This document shows positions 1 through 9,221 of a stretch of 39,517 nucleotides of DNA, one piece after another. This stretch comes from an uncultured Pelagibacteraceae bacterium (lineage in GTDB: Bacteria; Pseudomonadota; Alphaproteobacteria; Pelagibacterales; Pelagibacteraceae): positions 1 through 39,517 of the forward strand of contig CACHRX010000009.1 of the NCBI GenBank assembly GCA_902582385.1, read 5' to 3'. Below the pieces are notes generated by a model that was given only the letters and a program-made list of their open reading frames with translations, had not been told where the DNA came from and made no database searches. Each line of letters opens with the position of its first letter. Within the stretch, counting starts at the first letter, position 1. Both the position numbers and the translations under genes were made by a program.

Positions 1-146
1 GAAGAATTTTTTCAAGCGCTGATAGTTTGCCAAAAATAAATAATGGTTTAGGAATTGCAATTATATCAACTCCTAAAGGAGTAATGACTGATATGGATGC
101 CAGAAAACAAAAAATTGGTGGAGAAATAATCTGTAAGGTATTTTAA
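1..146 (+). CDS. rpsH: 30S ribosomal protein S8, C-terminal part (partial)
   Basis: This is the 3' end of an open frame entering from the left edge, with its first full codon at 3 and TAA at 144-146. The last 47 residues include [16 protein letters not shown] and end GGEIICKVF, the conserved C-terminal signature of S8, which binds the central domain of 16S rRNA and helps assemble the 30S platform. It lies 2 bases before rplF, the standard spc-operon order. Only the C-terminus is visible, so nothing can be said about its start or regulation. The identification rests on the motif and the synteny. Confidence 0.95.
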   Translation, partial: RIFSSADSLPKINNGLGIAIISTPKGVMTDMDARKQKIGGEIICKVF

Positions 147-148
147 TT

Positions 149-688
149 ATGTCTAAAATTGGAAAAATTAACATCGCTATCCCAGAAAAAGTTAAAGTTG
201 TGTTATCTGGTAGTATATTGAATATTGAAGGACCGCTTGGTAAAAAATCTATAGATATAGATTTAGAGGCTTTTAATTTAGATATTAAAGATGGTAAGGA
301 AATTTCAATAAATCCAAAAAAAATTGATCAAAATACAAAAAGATTATGGGGGATGCAAAGAAGTTTAATAAATAACGCAGTTATTGGATCTAGCAAAGGT
401 TATGAAAAAACACTAGAACTTGTTGGTGTTGGTTATAGGGCTGCATTAAAAGGTAATCAATTGAACTTACAACTTGGCTACAGTCACGATATTAATTTTG
501 ATATTCCGGAAGGAATTAAAATTACAGTTGATAAACAAACAACTTTAAAGATTACTGGAGCTGACAAACAATTAGTTGGGGTAATTGCTTCAAAGATTAA
601 GACTTTGAGAAAAATTGAACCTTATAAGGGAAAAGGTGTTAGAGAGAAAGGTCAATATATACTTAAAAAAGAAGGAAAGAAAAAATAA
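149..688 (+). CDS. rplF: 50S ribosomal protein L6
   Basis: The 179-residue product is the normal length for L6, which binds 23S rRNA near the factor-binding site at the base of the L7/L12 stalk. The start [12 protein letters not shown] and the C-terminal [20 protein letters not shown] are typical; the second is the conserved rRNA-binding tail. A central LVGVGYRA motif marks the start of the second of the two repeated L6 domains. The gene starts 2 bases after rpsH and its stop shares one base with the rplR start, consistent with translational coupling in the spc operon. Nothing is unusual apart from the high Lys/Ile/Asn content. Confidence 0.98.
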   Translation: MSKIGKINIAIPEKVKVVLSGSILNIEGPLGKKSIDIDLEAFNLDIKDGKEISINPKKIDQNTKRLWGMQRSLINNAVIGSSKGYEKTLELVGVGYRAALKGNQLNLQLGYSHDINFDIPEGIKITVDKQTTLKITGADKQLVGVIASKIKTLRKIEPYKGKGVREKGQYILKKEGKKK

Positions 689-1044
689 TGAAATTAACCA
701 CTAGTTTAAGAAAACGATACAGAGTAAGTAACAAATTAAAAAAAGTAGCTTCTCATAACAGATTTAGATTGAGTATTACTAGATCAGCAAAAAATATTTC
801 TGCTCAAATAATAGATGATAATAAGAATATTACATTATTATCTGCTTCATCAGTTGAAAAAGATATAAAGTCTGGCTCTAAAGTAAATAAAACGGAGCTA
901 TCCAAAATTGTGGCTGAAAAATTAGCTAAAAAAGCTCAAGAAAAAAAAATAACAAAAATTTTCTTTGATAGAGGAATTTATAAATATCATGGACGTGTAA
1001 AAATATTTGCTGAAACCTTACGTAAAAATGGAATGGATTTTTAA
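688..1044 (+). CDS. rplR: 50S ribosomal protein L18
   Basis: The 118-residue product is the expected size for L18, which binds 5S rRNA and helps attach it to the large subunit. The N-terminus is basic and the C-terminus contains [25 protein letters not shown], cited here as the family's conserved FDRG-YHGRVK-LA-REG block with lineage substitutions at the end. It starts on the last base of rplF and ends 2 bases before rpsE. It is an ordinary member of the spc operon. Confidence 0.97.
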   Translation: MKLTTSLRKRYRVSNKLKKVASHNRFRLSITRSAKNISAQIIDDNKNITLLSASSVEKDIKSGSKVNKTELSKIVAEKLAKKAQEKKITKIFFDRGIYKYHGRVKIFAETLRKNGMDF

Positions 1045-1046
1045 AT

Positions 1047-1562
1047 ATGGAAAATAATAAAGATAAAAAAACAGATGATATTCTAGAAAAACTAGTTCAC
1101 ATTAATAGAATTACTAAGGTTGTAAAAGGAGGTAGAAGATTTGGTTTTTCAGCTTTAGTAGTAGTTGGAAATCAAGCTGGTCGTATTGGAATTGCTCATG
1201 CTAAAGCCAAACAGGTTCCAGATGCAATTAAAAAAGCAAATGAAATGGCTAGAAGGAAATTAATTCATATTCCTTTAAGAGAAGGTAGGACAATACACCA
1301 TGATGTGAGAGCAAAAGATGGCTCAGGAAAAATCATACTAAGAGCTGCATCAAAAGGGACAGGAATAATTGCTGGTGGTCCCGTTAGAGCTGTTTGTGAA
1401 GTTTTAGGTGTAAAAGACATAGTTGCAAAATCTATGGGAACATCAAATGCACATAACGTTATAAGAGCTACAATAAAAGCATTGAAACAACAAAATTCCC
1501 CAAAACAGATATCAGCTATTAGAAATAAAAAGATATCAGAAATTATTGTTAAGAGAAATTAA
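1047..1562 (+). CDS. rpsE: 30S ribosomal protein S5
   Basis: The 171-residue product matches S5, a 30S protein of the decoding-site region involved in accuracy and mRNA unwinding at the entry channel. The N-terminal double-stranded-RNA-binding domain is marked by [13 protein letters not shown] near residues 30-42, and the C-terminal domain by [21 protein letters not shown], with [12 protein letters not shown] following. Its stop overlaps the rplO start by one base (TAATG). rpmD (L30), which follows rpsE in most alphaproteobacterial spc operons, is therefore not present here. Confidence 0.98.
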   Translation: MENNKDKKTDDILEKLVHINRITKVVKGGRRFGFSALVVVGNQAGRIGIAHAKAKQVPDAIKKANEMARRKLIHIPLREGRTIHHDVRAKDGSGKIILRAASKGTGIIAGGPVRAVCEVLGVKDIVAKSMGTSNAHNVIRATIKALKQQNSPKQISAIRNKKISEIIVKRN

Positions 1563-2014
1563 TGACTAAATTGAATAATAGAGAAAAAATTATAAAATCT
1601 AAACTAAGAGTTGGAAGAGGTATTGGCTCTGGTAAAGGTAAGACCTCAGGGCGAGGTGTAAAAGGGCAAAAGTCAAGATCAGGTGTTGCAATAAAAAGTT
1701 TTGAAGGTGGTCAAATGCCCTTGTATAGACGATTACCAAAAAGAGGATTTAATCCAATTTCAGGTGAACAAATTGCAATATTGAATCTAGAAAAAATTCA
1801 ATCATATATAGATAAAAAAACTATAAAAATAAACGATGTTTTAAATTCAGATCTTCTTAAAAAACTTAATTTAATAAATAAGAATTCTACAAAATTAAAG
1901 ATTTTAGGTACTGGAGAGATAAAGGATAAGATTAACATTGAGGCAAATCTGGCATCTAAATCAGCAGTAGAAAAATTAGAAAAAATCGGTGGATCAATTC
2001 AATTAAAAAAATAA
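1562..2014 (+). CDS. rplO: 50S ribosomal protein L15
   Basis: The 150-residue product is L15, an early large-subunit assembly protein. The N-terminal glycine/arginine-rich extension contains [19 protein letters not shown], which threads into 23S rRNA in known ribosomes. The following [17 protein letters not shown] is the family's most conserved segment. The C-terminus GGSIQLKK is also typical. The start ATG overlaps the rpsE stop by one base and secY follows after 15 bases, the usual rplO-secY pair. Confidence 0.98.
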   Translation: MTKLNNREKIIKSKLRVGRGIGSGKGKTSGRGVKGQKSRSGVAIKSFEGGQMPLYRRLPKRGFNPISGEQIAILNLEKIQSYIDKKTIKINDVLNSDLLKKLNLINKNSTKLKILGTGEIKDKINIEANLASKSAVEKLEKIGGSIQLKK

Positions 2015-2029
2015 TTTATTCGAAAGATA

Positions 2030-3310
2030 ATGAGCTCTTCTTCCTCAACAAATGATTTAAGAAATAGGATATTATTTACAATTGGAGTTTTGGCTGTTTA
2101 TAGATTTGGAACATTTGTGCCATTACCCGGTATTGACCCTGAACAATTAAAAATTTTAATGGAAGGTAATCAAAAAGGATTACTTGGGATGTTTAATGTC
2201 TTTGCTGGAGGCGCAGTAAGTAGAATGGCTATTTTTGCACTAGGGATTATGCCATATATTTCTTCATCTATTATTGTACAATTATTGACAGGTGTTTCTG
2301 ATTATTTCAAAAATTTAAAATCTCAAGGTGAGACAGGTAGAGCCAAAATAACTCAAATTACTAGATATGGAACTGTTTTGTTAGCTACTGTACAAGGTTA
2401 TGGATTAGCAGTTGGTTTAGAGTCATCAGCAAATTTAGTTATTAATCCAGGAATTTTTTTTAAAATTTCTACTGTTACAACAATTGTGGCTGGAACAATA
2501 TTTCTAATGTGGTTAGGTGAGCAGATAACTCAAAGAGGTATTGGTAACGGTATTTCATTAATTATTTTTGCTGGAATTGTTGCTGAAATTCCCAGGGCTT
2601 TAGTAACAACATTTGAATTAGGAAGAACTGGTGCAGTTTCAACAATTATGCTTTTAGCAATTTTTGTCTTATTAATTTTAACAATCTTATTTATTGTATT
2701 TATGGAAAGAGCTTTAAGAAAAATTTTGATAAATTATCCAAAAAGACAAATGGGTAATAAAATGTATGGTGGTGAGTCTTCTCATTTACCTTTAAAAATT
2801 AATCAAGCTGGAGTAATTCCAGCTATATTTGCATCTGCATTACTTTTATTACCAGTAACATTTTCAAATTTTAACTTATCTGATAATGAAACATTTTTAA
2901 ATTTAAGTTCTTATTTTACCCAGGGACAACCTTTATACATGCTATTGTATGCGTCTGGGATCATATTTTTTACTTTTTTTTATACTTCAATAACTTTTAA
3001 TCCCACTGAGACCGCTGATAACTTAAGAAAATATGGTGGATTTGTTCCAGGTATTAGACCTGGTGAAAGTACAGCACTTTATATAGAAAATATTCTTACA
3101 AAATTAACTACTATAGGTGCTCTTTATTTAACCCTAGTATGTTTGATGCCTGAATTTTTAATTGCAAATTATCCAATACCTTTTTATTTGGGTGGTACTT
3201 CAATATTGATTGTTGTTGTAGTTGCAATAGACACAGTAACTCAAATTCAAACTAGGTTAATGAGTTCACAATATGAGCAATTAATTAAAAAAACTAAATT
3301 TGGTAGATAA
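2030..3310 (+). CDS. secY: Protein translocase subunit SecY
   Basis: The 426-residue protein is the channel-forming subunit of the SecYEG inner-membrane translocon. Ten hydrophobic segments can be traced. The N-terminal region has YRFGTFVPLPGID, followed by the plug-region sequence GLLGMFNVFAGGAVSRM. The loop with NPTETADNLRKYGGFVPGIRPG is the conserved cytoplasmic loop between TM8 and TM9 that contacts SecA or the ribosome. The start chosen, MSSSSSTNDLRNR, gives a slightly short N-terminus compared with about 440 residues in other alphaproteobacteria. It lies in the standard position between rplO and adk. Confidence 0.98.
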   Translation: MSSSSSTNDLRNRILFTIGVLAVYRFGTFVPLPGIDPEQLKILMEGNQKGLLGMFNVFAGGAVSRMAIFALGIMPYISSSIIVQLLTGVSDYFKNLKSQGETGRAKITQITRYGTVLLATVQGYGLAVGLESSANLVINPGIFFKISTVTTIVAGTIFLMWLGEQITQRGIGNGISLIIFAGIVAEIPRALVTTFELGRTGAVSTIMLLAIFVLLILTILFIVFMERALRKILINYPKRQMGNKMYGGESSHLPLKINQAGVIPAIFASALLLLPVTFSNFNLSDNETFLNLSSYFTQGQPLYMLLYASGIIFFTFFYTSITFNPTETADNLRKYGGFVPGIRPGESTALYIENILTKLTTIGALYLTLVCLMPEFLIANYPIPFYLGGTSILIVVVVAIDTVTQIQTRLMSSQYEQLIKKTKFGR

Positions 3311-3316
3311 TAAAAA

Positions 3317-3880
3317 GTGAATTTAATTTTATTTGGACCTCCAGGTGCAGGCAAAGGTACTCAAGCAAAACATTTAGTAAAAAAATTAGATAACTTTCAA
3401 ATATCAACTGGTGATATGCTGAGAGAAGAAATTCAAAAAGATTCAGAAATTGGAAAAAAAATTATAAATGACATGAATGACGGGAAATTTATTAATGATG
3501 AAATAGTCAACAAACTTATTGAAAATGTTATATTTGATCCTAAAAAAAAAAATAAACTTATATTTGATGGATACCCTAGATCGTTAAGCCAGGCTAAGAA
3601 TTTAAATTTATTATTAGATAGTTCAAATCAAAAAATTGATTTTATTTTTTTCCTCAATGTAAATAAAGAAACAATAATTAATAGAATTGAGAAAAGAAAA
3701 ATTTTAGAAAAAAGATTAGACGATGATGTAAATACAATCTTGAGAAGATATGACACATATATGGAAACAACTAGACCAGTCCTAGATTTCTATTCTAAAA
3801 ATCCAAATTTCTATGAAATTGATGGAACATTAAAAATCGATGAAATAACCAATAAAATTGATGCTTTTATCAATGTTTAA
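3317..3880 (+). CDS. adk: Adenylate kinase (short form)
   Basis: Adenylate kinase interconverts ATP + AMP and 2 ADP in the cytoplasm. The P-loop GPPGAGKGT is at residues 7-15, STGDMLREE follows in the AMP-binding region, and FDGYPRS is the conserved FDG(F/Y)PR motif. At 187 residues it is the short form. The LID insertion present in the roughly 214-residue enzymes is missing, and the chain goes directly from INRIEKRK to RLDDDVNTILRR. Translation starts at GTG, 6 bases after the secY stop, with only a weak ribosome binding site. Location between secY and rpsM is classical for alphaproteobacteria. Confidence 0.97.
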   Translation: MNLILFGPPGAGKGTQAKHLVKKLDNFQISTGDMLREEIQKDSEIGKKIINDMNDGKFINDEIVNKLIENVIFDPKKKNKLIFDGYPRSLSQAKNLNLLLDSSNQKIDFIFFLNVNKETIINRIEKRKILEKRLDDDVNTILRRYDTYMETTRPVLDFYSKNPNFYEIDGTLKIDEITNKIDAFINV

Positions 3881-3884
3881 GCCG

Positions 3885-3912
3885 TTGACTTTAAAAGAAC
3901 TTATTATATAAA
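3885..3912 (+). promoter_or_regulatory. Candidate sigma-70 promoter upstream of rpsM
   Basis: The 56-base gap between adk and rpsM contains TTGACT (3885-3890) and TATAAA (3907-3912), separated by 16 bases. Both are close to the sigma-70 -35 and -10 consensus. The expected start of transcription, near 3919, leaves a leader of about 18 bases before the rpsM ATG. In an AT-rich genome TATAAA-like boxes are common, so the evidence is mainly the good -35 box. If real, it lets the alpha operon (rpsM-rpsK-rpoA-rplQ) be transcribed separately from spc. Confidence 0.5.
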
Positions 3913-3936
3913 AGGCACAAATTTATCACAAAACAT

Positions 3937-4320
3937 ATGGCTCGTATTGCAGGTATCAATATTCCACAAAATAAACTTGTTCAAATAGGCTTAACTTATA
4001 TTTATGGAATTGGTGATAAGTTTTCAAAACAAATTTGCTCTGACTTAAAGTTTCCAAAAGAAAAAAGGGTTAATCAACTCACTGACGATGAAATTCTTAA
4101 AATAAGAGAATATATAGATCAAAATTTTAAAGTTGAGGGAGATTTAAGACGAGACTATTCACTAAGCATTAAAAGATTAATTGATCTTGCTTGCTACAGG
4201 GGAACTAGACATAGAAAAAAATTACCAGTGAGGGGACAAAGAACCAGATGTAATGCTAGAACAAGAAAAGGTAAAGCAATTGCTATTGCTGGAAAAAAAT
4301 TAACACCTCTTAAAAAATAG
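3937..4320 (+). CDS. rpsM: 30S ribosomal protein S13
   Basis: The 127-residue product is S13, located in the 30S head, where it contacts the P-site tRNA and 50S bridges. It begins [13 protein letters not shown] and contains IYGIG, the start of the helix-two-turn-helix region. The C-terminal basic tail includes [17 protein letters not shown] and [13 protein letters not shown], which extend toward the P site in known structures. It is the first gene after the adk gap and is followed 6 bases later by rpsK. Confidence 0.98.
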   Translation: MARIAGINIPQNKLVQIGLTYIYGIGDKFSKQICSDLKFPKEKRVNQLTDDEILKIREYIDQNFKVEGDLRRDYSLSIKRLIDLACYRGTRHRKKLPVRGQRTRCNARTRKGKAIAIAGKKLTPLKK

Positions 4321-4326
4321 ATAGTT

Positions 4327-4776
4327 ATGGCTAAAACTGATAAATTAGAAAATAAAGAAAAAAAATTAGAAGAGTCTTCAAAGAAAATAAAAAAAAGTTC
4401 TTATTCTAAAAAGAAAAAAACTAAAAAAAACATTTTAAATGGGATTGCATATGTGCAATCAACTTTCAATAATACTATAATATCTATAGCAGATACTAAT
4501 GGTAATGTTATTTCATGGGCTTCTGCAGGACAAAAAGGATTTAAAGGATCACGAAAATCTACTCCTTATGCAGCTCAAATAGCCGCAGACGCTGCAGCTT
4601 CAAAAGCTTTAGACTATGGTATGAAAACCTTATCGGTAGAAGTAAAAGGTCCTGGATCAGGAAGAGAAACAGCATTGAGAGCATTACAAGCCAGAGGATT
4701 TAAAATTTTATCTATTAAAGATACAACACCGATGCCTCATAATGGCACAAGACCACCAAAAAAAAGGAGAGTTTAA
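4327..4776 (+). CDS. rpsK: 30S ribosomal protein S11 with lysine-rich N-terminal extension
   Basis: S11 forms part of the 30S platform and the mRNA exit path. The conserved core begins near residue 39 with [13 protein letters not shown] and runs to the C-terminal [11 protein letters not shown], with [14 protein letters not shown] before it. At 149 residues it exceeds the usual 125-130. The excess is an N-terminal tail of about 30 residues made almost only of Lys, Glu and Ser. No later Met lies before the core that would give a standard-length protein, so the extension appears real. The stop overlaps the rpoA start by one base. Confidence 0.97.
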   Translation: MAKTDKLENKEKKLEESSKKIKKSSYSKKKKTKKNILNGIAYVQSTFNNTIISIADTNGNVISWASAGQKGFKGSRKSTPYAAQIAADAAASKALDYGMKTLSVEVKGPGSGRETALRALQARGFKILSIKDTTPMPHNGTRPPKKRRV

Positions 4777-5804
4777 TGGAAACTGAAAATGTAAATATAA
4801 AAAATTGGAAATCACTTATTAAGCCTACAAAATTAGATGTTAAAATGAGCGAAGATCTTACCCATGCCAAAATTATCGCTGAACCTCTGGAAAAAGGTTA
4901 TGGTCTAACATTGGGTAATTCTTTAAGGAGAATCTTATTATCTTCCATAAGAGGAGCCGCAGTAACCTCTATACAAATAGATGGAGTTTTGCATGAGTTT
5001 ACTTCTATAAAAGGTGTAAGAGAAGATGTAACCGATATAGTTTTAAATGTAAAATCATTAGCCCTTAAATGTTCATCTGAAGGAACAAAAAAATTGGTTT
5101 TAGATGCTAAAGGTCCAGGAGAAATCAAAGCTTCTGATATTGCTCAAGTGGCTGATGTTGAAATTTTAAATCCAGATTTAGTTATTTGTAACTTAGATGA
5201 AAACACTAATTTTCATATGGAAATGAATGTCAGTACTGGCAAAGGTTATGTCCCTGCAGATTTAAATAAACCTGAGGAACCACCATTAGGTTTGATAGCT
5301 ATCGACTCTTTATATAGCCCAGTTAAAAAAGTATCTTATTCTGTTAGTACTGCTAGAGAAGGTAAAGCACTCGATTATGACAAGCTAACAATGGAAGTGG
5401 AAACTAATGGATCAATATCAGCAGAAGATGCAATTGCTTATTCTGCAAGAATTTTTCAAGATCAACTTAAAATGTTTATTAATTTCGATGAACCGGTAGA
5501 GGCTCCTGTGAAGGAAGTTTCTTCAGAACCTGAATTTAATAAAAATTTATTAAGAAAAGTTGATGAACTGGAACTTTCGGTAAGATCAATGAATTGTCTT
5601 AAGAATGACAATATAATTTATATAGGTGATTTAGTTCAAAAGTCAGAAGGCGAGATGTTAAGGACACCTAACTTTGGTAGAAAATCTCTAAATGAGATTA
5701 AAGAAGTTTTAACTGGTATGTCTTTATATTTAGGAATGGAAATTCCAAATTGGCCACCAGATAATATTGCTGAAATGTCAAAAAAACTCGAAGAAGCTAT
5801 ATAA
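4776..5804 (+). CDS. rpoA: DNA-directed RNA polymerase subunit alpha
   Basis: The 342-residue product is the alpha subunit, whose dimer nucleates RNA polymerase assembly. The N-terminal domain carries [22 protein letters not shown], cited as the family's hallmark near residues 41-62, and the downstream alpha-NTD strands. An acidic linker near residues 240-255 leads to the C-terminal domain, with [13 protein letters not shown] and [19 protein letters not shown]. This domain contacts UP elements and activators. It follows rpsK with a one-base overlap and precedes rplQ by one base, as in the canonical alpha operon. Confidence 0.98.
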   Translation: METENVNIKNWKSLIKPTKLDVKMSEDLTHAKIIAEPLEKGYGLTLGNSLRRILLSSIRGAAVTSIQIDGVLHEFTSIKGVREDVTDIVLNVKSLALKCSSEGTKKLVLDAKGPGEIKASDIAQVADVEILNPDLVICNLDENTNFHMEMNVSTGKGYVPADLNKPEEPPLGLIAIDSLYSPVKKVSYSVSTAREGKALDYDKLTMEVETNGSISAEDAIAYSARIFQDQLKMFINFDEPVEAPVKEVSSEPEFNKNLLRKVDELELSVRSMNCLKNDNIIYIGDLVQKSEGEMLRTPNFGRKSLNEIKEVLTGMSLYLGMEIPNWPPDNIAEMSKKLEEAI

Positions 5805-5805
5805 A

Positions 5806-6249
5806 ATGAGACATGGGATCGCAAATAAGAAGTTAAATCGAACATCTGAACACAGGAAAGCTTTACTTAAAAATATGCTAAATTCGCTTGTAAAATACGA
5901 GCAAATCAAAACCACTTTACCTAAAGCAAAATTTTTGAAACCACAGGCAGATAAATTAATTACACTAGGTAAAAAAGATACTTTGCAGACCTCAAAATTA
6001 TTAATTTCTCAGCTACAAGATATAAAATCTGCAAATAAAGTAAAAAAAACTTTATCAAAAAGATACGAAAAAAGAAATGGCGGCTATACAAGAATAATTA
6101 AAGCAGGATTCAGGTATGGTGATAATGCACCAATGGCTATAATAGAATTTGTTGATAGAGATGTTGAAGCAAGAAGGATCGACAAGAAGAAAAAAGACCC
6201 TGTTAAAGAAACTGACAAAAAAGAAGAAAAAAAAATAGCTTCAGCTTAA
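5806..6249 (+). CDS. rplQ: 50S ribosomal protein L17
   Basis: L17 is a large-subunit protein near the exit tunnel. I chose ATG at 5806, giving MRHGIANKKLNRTSEHRKA, because this is the conserved L17 N-terminus. An in-frame ATG at 5767 would add 13 residues that overlap rpoA. The resulting 147 residues exceed the roughly 120-140 usual, owing to a C-terminal tail rich in Lys, Asp and Glu (DKKKKDPVKETDKKEEKK). This gene closes the ribosomal cluster and is separated from rpoA by one base. Confidence 0.96.
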   Translation: MRHGIANKKLNRTSEHRKALLKNMLNSLVKYEQIKTTLPKAKFLKPQADKLITLGKKDTLQTSKLLISQLQDIKSANKVKKTLSKRYEKRNGGYTRIIKAGFRYGDNAPMAIIEFVDRDVEARRIDKKKKDPVKETDKKEEKKIASA

Positions 6250-6267
6250 TTAAAAGATTTAGAATTC

Positions 6268-7185
6268 ATGATTAAGAGTTACATCGTTGAATCATCGTTC
6301 AACGATATGCGTATTGATAGATGGATCAGAAATAAGATTGGGAAGCTTCCACAAAGTTTGATTGAAAAAAACTTAAGGTTAGGCAAGATTAAAATTAATA
6401 GGAAAAAAGCTAAAAGTTCATTTAAAATAAAAACAAATGATAAAATTGAAATATTTAATTTTGATTTTGAAGAAAAAATTATTCAAAAAAAAATTTCATT
6501 CATGCCAAGTAATGAAATCATTAAAGCAAACGAAAACTTAATTATTGATAATAATGTTAATTTTGTAGTTTTAAATAAAAATTCAGGAATTTCCGTACAG
6601 GGAGGAACAAAATCAAAAAAAAATTTAGTTGATATTTTTTCTAAAAGTGAAATATTTTTAGGAACTAAACCTTATTCTGTACATAGATTAGATAAAGATA
6701 CTTCTGGAGTCTTTATCATGGCAAAAAACAGAGAAACTGCTCAACTCTTAACATCTTTATTTAGATTAAGAAAAGTTCATAAGACTTACTTAGCAATATG
6801 TAATGGTGAAATTGAAAAAAATTCAGGTGAAATGAATGATGAACTAGTACGTTATGATAATGGAAAAAAGATTATTGAAAAAGCTAAAACAATTTTTAAA
6901 GTTATAGACAAAAATTCAAATTCAACTTTAGTTGAGATGAAACCTATAACAGGAAGAAAACATCAACTTAGAAAACAATTATTTAAAATTGGTCATCCAA
7001 TATATGGTGATCAAAAATATAAGATATACTCATCAAACAGAGGTATTAACAAGAACTTAATGCTCCACTCCTATCAAATAAAATTTATGATAAAAGATAA
7101 AAAGTATACTTATAAAGCATTATTACCAGATTATTTTAAAAAACTTTTAAAAACTAAAAGACTTAACTATTTAAATTTGAAATAA
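6268..7185 (+). CDS. rluC: RluA-family ribosomal large-subunit pseudouridine synthase (RluC-like)
   Basis: The enzyme isomerises specific uridines of 23S rRNA to pseudouridine. An S4 RNA-binding domain occupies about residues 13-65 ([11 protein letters not shown]...). The catalytic domain contains HRLDKDTSG at 139-147, with Asp142 as the predicted nucleophile, and a GRKHQLRKQ motif near residue 231. The 305-residue length and the S4 domain fit RluC/RluD. RluC is my preference from the short N-terminus and overall pattern, but the exact target uridines cannot be read from sequence. Its last 23 bases overlap the convergent lipB gene. Confidence 0.88.
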   Translation: MIKSYIVESSFNDMRIDRWIRNKIGKLPQSLIEKNLRLGKIKINRKKAKSSFKIKTNDKIEIFNFDFEEKIIQKKISFMPSNEIIKANENLIIDNNVNFVVLNKNSGISVQGGTKSKKNLVDIFSKSEIFLGTKPYSVHRLDKDTSGVFIMAKNRETAQLLTSLFRLRKVHKTYLAICNGEIEKNSGEMNDELVRYDNGKKIIEKAKTIFKVIDKNSNSTLVEMKPITGRKHQLRKQLFKIGHPIYGDQKYKIYSSNRGINKNLMLHSYQIKFMIKDKKYTYKALLPDYFKKLLKTKRLNYLNLK

Positions 7186-7783
7186 AAATTTCTATTAATT
7201 TATTACTTAAATTTTGATAATTTTGTTCTTTAATTTTTTCCAAAGAAGTAATTCCTCTATCTTTAATCCCACATGGAATTATCGCATTGTATTTATTTAA
7301 ATCATTGTTAATATTTATTGAAAATCCATGATACGCTATCCACTTACTAACACGCACACCTATTGCTGCTACTTTTTTTATATTTGAATTATCATTGTGC
7401 CAAATACCTATATTTTTTTTGTCTGCGAAAGTTTCTATATTGTAAAACTTAAGGGTATCAATAATTGTTTTTTCTATAATTGAGATAAATTTTCTAATAT
7501 CTTTTTTTCTTTTTTTTAAATCAATAACAAAATAACAAATTAATTGACCAGGACCATGATAAGTGATCTTTCCACCTCTATTAGTTTTAATGATTTTTAT
7601 TGACTTATCTATAATTTCGTTTTCTTTATAATTTGTTCCAGCTGTATAAAGATCGTTATGTTTCAAAACCCATATTAAATCATTAGTGTTATTTTGGTTT
7701 ATATCCAATAATCTTTTTTCCATAAATTCAATTGCATCCTCGTATTTTATTGGATTTTTTGATTTTTTAATCTCTATATTCAT
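7163..7783 (-). CDS. lipB: Octanoyl-[acyl-carrier-protein]:protein N-octanoyltransferase
   Basis: LipB moves octanoate from acyl carrier protein to the lipoyl domains of 2-oxoacid dehydrogenases and GcvH, the first step of lipoate synthesis. The 206-residue protein contains [16 protein letters not shown], the family's RGG-TYHGPGQ signature, near residues 69-84. Lys137 in KKVAAIG and Cys171 in IIPCGI match the catalytic Lys/Cys pair. It overlaps rluC tail to tail by 23 bases and is divergent from mgtE across 60 bases. LipA is not in the window. Confidence 0.95.
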   Translation of the reverse strand: MNIEIKKSKNPIKYEDAIEFMEKRLLDINQNNTNDLIWVLKHNDLYTAGTNYKENEIIDKSIKIIKTNRGGKITYHGPGQLICYFVIDLKKRKKDIRKFISIIEKTIIDTLKFYNIETFADKKNIGIWHNDNSNIKKVAAIGVRVSKWIAYHGFSININNDLNKYNAIIPCGIKDRGITSLEKIKEQNYQNLSNKLIEIFISNLNS

Positions 7784-7843
7784 TTAAAAATTGTAATCTT
7801 TTTATTATGTATTAAAAGTTGCGACTGAATTATAGATAAATTT

Positions 7844-9217
7844 ATGAGTTTAGTAAAAAAAATCAAAGATAAAAAAGTCAATTTTGAATTTAATAAGGAA
7901 TATATAAAAGTTCTTACAGACAAAATTGCTAACAATGATGCTTTATTTATTACAAATTCTTTTAAAGAAATGCACCCAGCCGATGCTGCCGACATTATTG
8001 AGCATTTAAGTCAAAATGACAGAGAAAATTTAATTAAACTTAATAATTTTAAGATAGATCCTGAAGTATTTATAGAACTAAATGAGTCGGTTCAATCAGA
8101 AATTATTAAATATCTTTCTCCAGAAGCTATTGTTGGAATACTTAAAAATCTAGAGTCTGATGACGCAATCTCTATTTTAGAAAACGTAGAGGAGAAAGAT
8201 AAAAGTTCTATACTTGGTTCTTTACCACCAAAAGATCGTTTCGCTTTACTTGAAGGCTTAAGCTATCCAGAGGATAGTGCTGCAAGAATAATGCAAAGAG
8301 AATTTACAGCTATTCCCAGCAATTGGTCTGTTGGACAAACTATAGATTATTTAAGAGAAAATAAAGATTTACCTGAAGAATTTTTAGAAATCTACATTGT
8401 TGATGAAAATTTTAAACCAATAGGAACTGTTCCATCTTCTAAAGTATTAAGAACTCCAAGAGAGTCAAAAATGTCATCAATAATGGAAGACTCAACTTTT
8501 TTAGTTCCAGTCGATATGGATAAAGAAGAAGTTGGTCATTTATTTGAAAATTATAACTTAAATTCAGCTTGTGTGGTAGACAAAAATAATAAATTAGTTG
8601 GAATGATTACATCTGATGATGTTTTGACAGTTTTAAAAGAAGAAGCTGAAGAAGATGCTTTAAGATTAGCAGGAGTTGGTGATGAAGAAATCACTGATGG
8701 AGTGATAACTAAAACTAAAAGAAGATTTAATTGGTTATTATTAAATCTTTTTACAGCTTTTTTAGCAACTTACTGTATAAGCTTGTTTGGAGCCACTATA
8801 GAACAAATGGTCGTCTTGGCATTTCTAATGCCAATAGTTGCTTCAATGGGTGGAAATGCTGGAATGCAGACTCTTGCTGTAACTGTAAGAACTCTTGCAA
8901 CAAATGATTTGACTAAAAATAATTTTAGTCAAAATATAATTAAAGAATTTAATATAGGTATATTGAATGGGATTATTTTTGCTATTATAAGCTCTTTTAT
9001 TGTTCAATTATGGTTTCAAGATATTCAACTTTCTTTAATTATTTCTATTTCAATGATACTCACGATGATTGTAGCAGGACTGTTTGGAATTTTAGTACCA
9101 GTTACTCTGAAAAAGATTAATATCGATCCTGCTATTGCATCAAGTGTTTTTGTTACAACGATTACTGACGTAATTGGTTTTGTTTCATTTTTAGGAGTAG
9201 GTGCTTATTTTTTATAA
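7844..9217 (+). CDS. mgtE: Magnesium transporter MgtE
   Basis: MgtE is a Mg2+-gated Mg2+ channel of the inner membrane. The 457-residue protein has the full architecture. An N-terminal superhelical acidic domain covers about residues 20-130 (MHPADAADIIEHL, LPPKDRFALLEGL). Two CBS domains follow at about 145-260, with MITSDDVLTVLKEEAEEDALRLAG linking to the pore. The membrane domain at about 285-457 has five helices and MGGNAGMQTLAVTVR, the conserved ion-pore segment. In the family, Mg2+ bound between the N and CBS domains closes the channel. The gene stands alone between lipB (divergent) and panC (convergent, 4 bases away). Confidence 0.96.
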   Translation: MSLVKKIKDKKVNFEFNKEYIKVLTDKIANNDALFITNSFKEMHPADAADIIEHLSQNDRENLIKLNNFKIDPEVFIELNESVQSEIIKYLSPEAIVGILKNLESDDAISILENVEEKDKSSILGSLPPKDRFALLEGLSYPEDSAARIMQREFTAIPSNWSVGQTIDYLRENKDLPEEFLEIYIVDENFKPIGTVPSSKVLRTPRESKMSSIMEDSTFLVPVDMDKEEVGHLFENYNLNSACVVDKNNKLVGMITSDDVLTVLKEEAEEDALRLAGVGDEEITDGVITKTKRRFNWLLLNLFTAFLATYCISLFGATIEQMVVLAFLMPIVASMGGNAGMQTLAVTVRTLATNDLTKNNFSQNIIKEFNIGILNGIIFAIISSFIVQLWFQDIQLSLIISISMILTMIVAGLFGILVPVTLKKINIDPAIASSVFVTTITDVIGFVSFLGVGAYFL

Positions 9218-9221
9218 TTAC

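Noticed and set aside
3640..3760. Deleted LID domain in adenylate kinase as a truncation
   Set aside because: The short LID form is a normal natural variant in alphaproteobacteria, and the flanking motifs are intact.
5767..5805. Longer start for rplQ overlapping rpoA
   Set aside because: The conserved L17 N-terminus MRHG begins exactly at 5806, and the extra residues have no family support.
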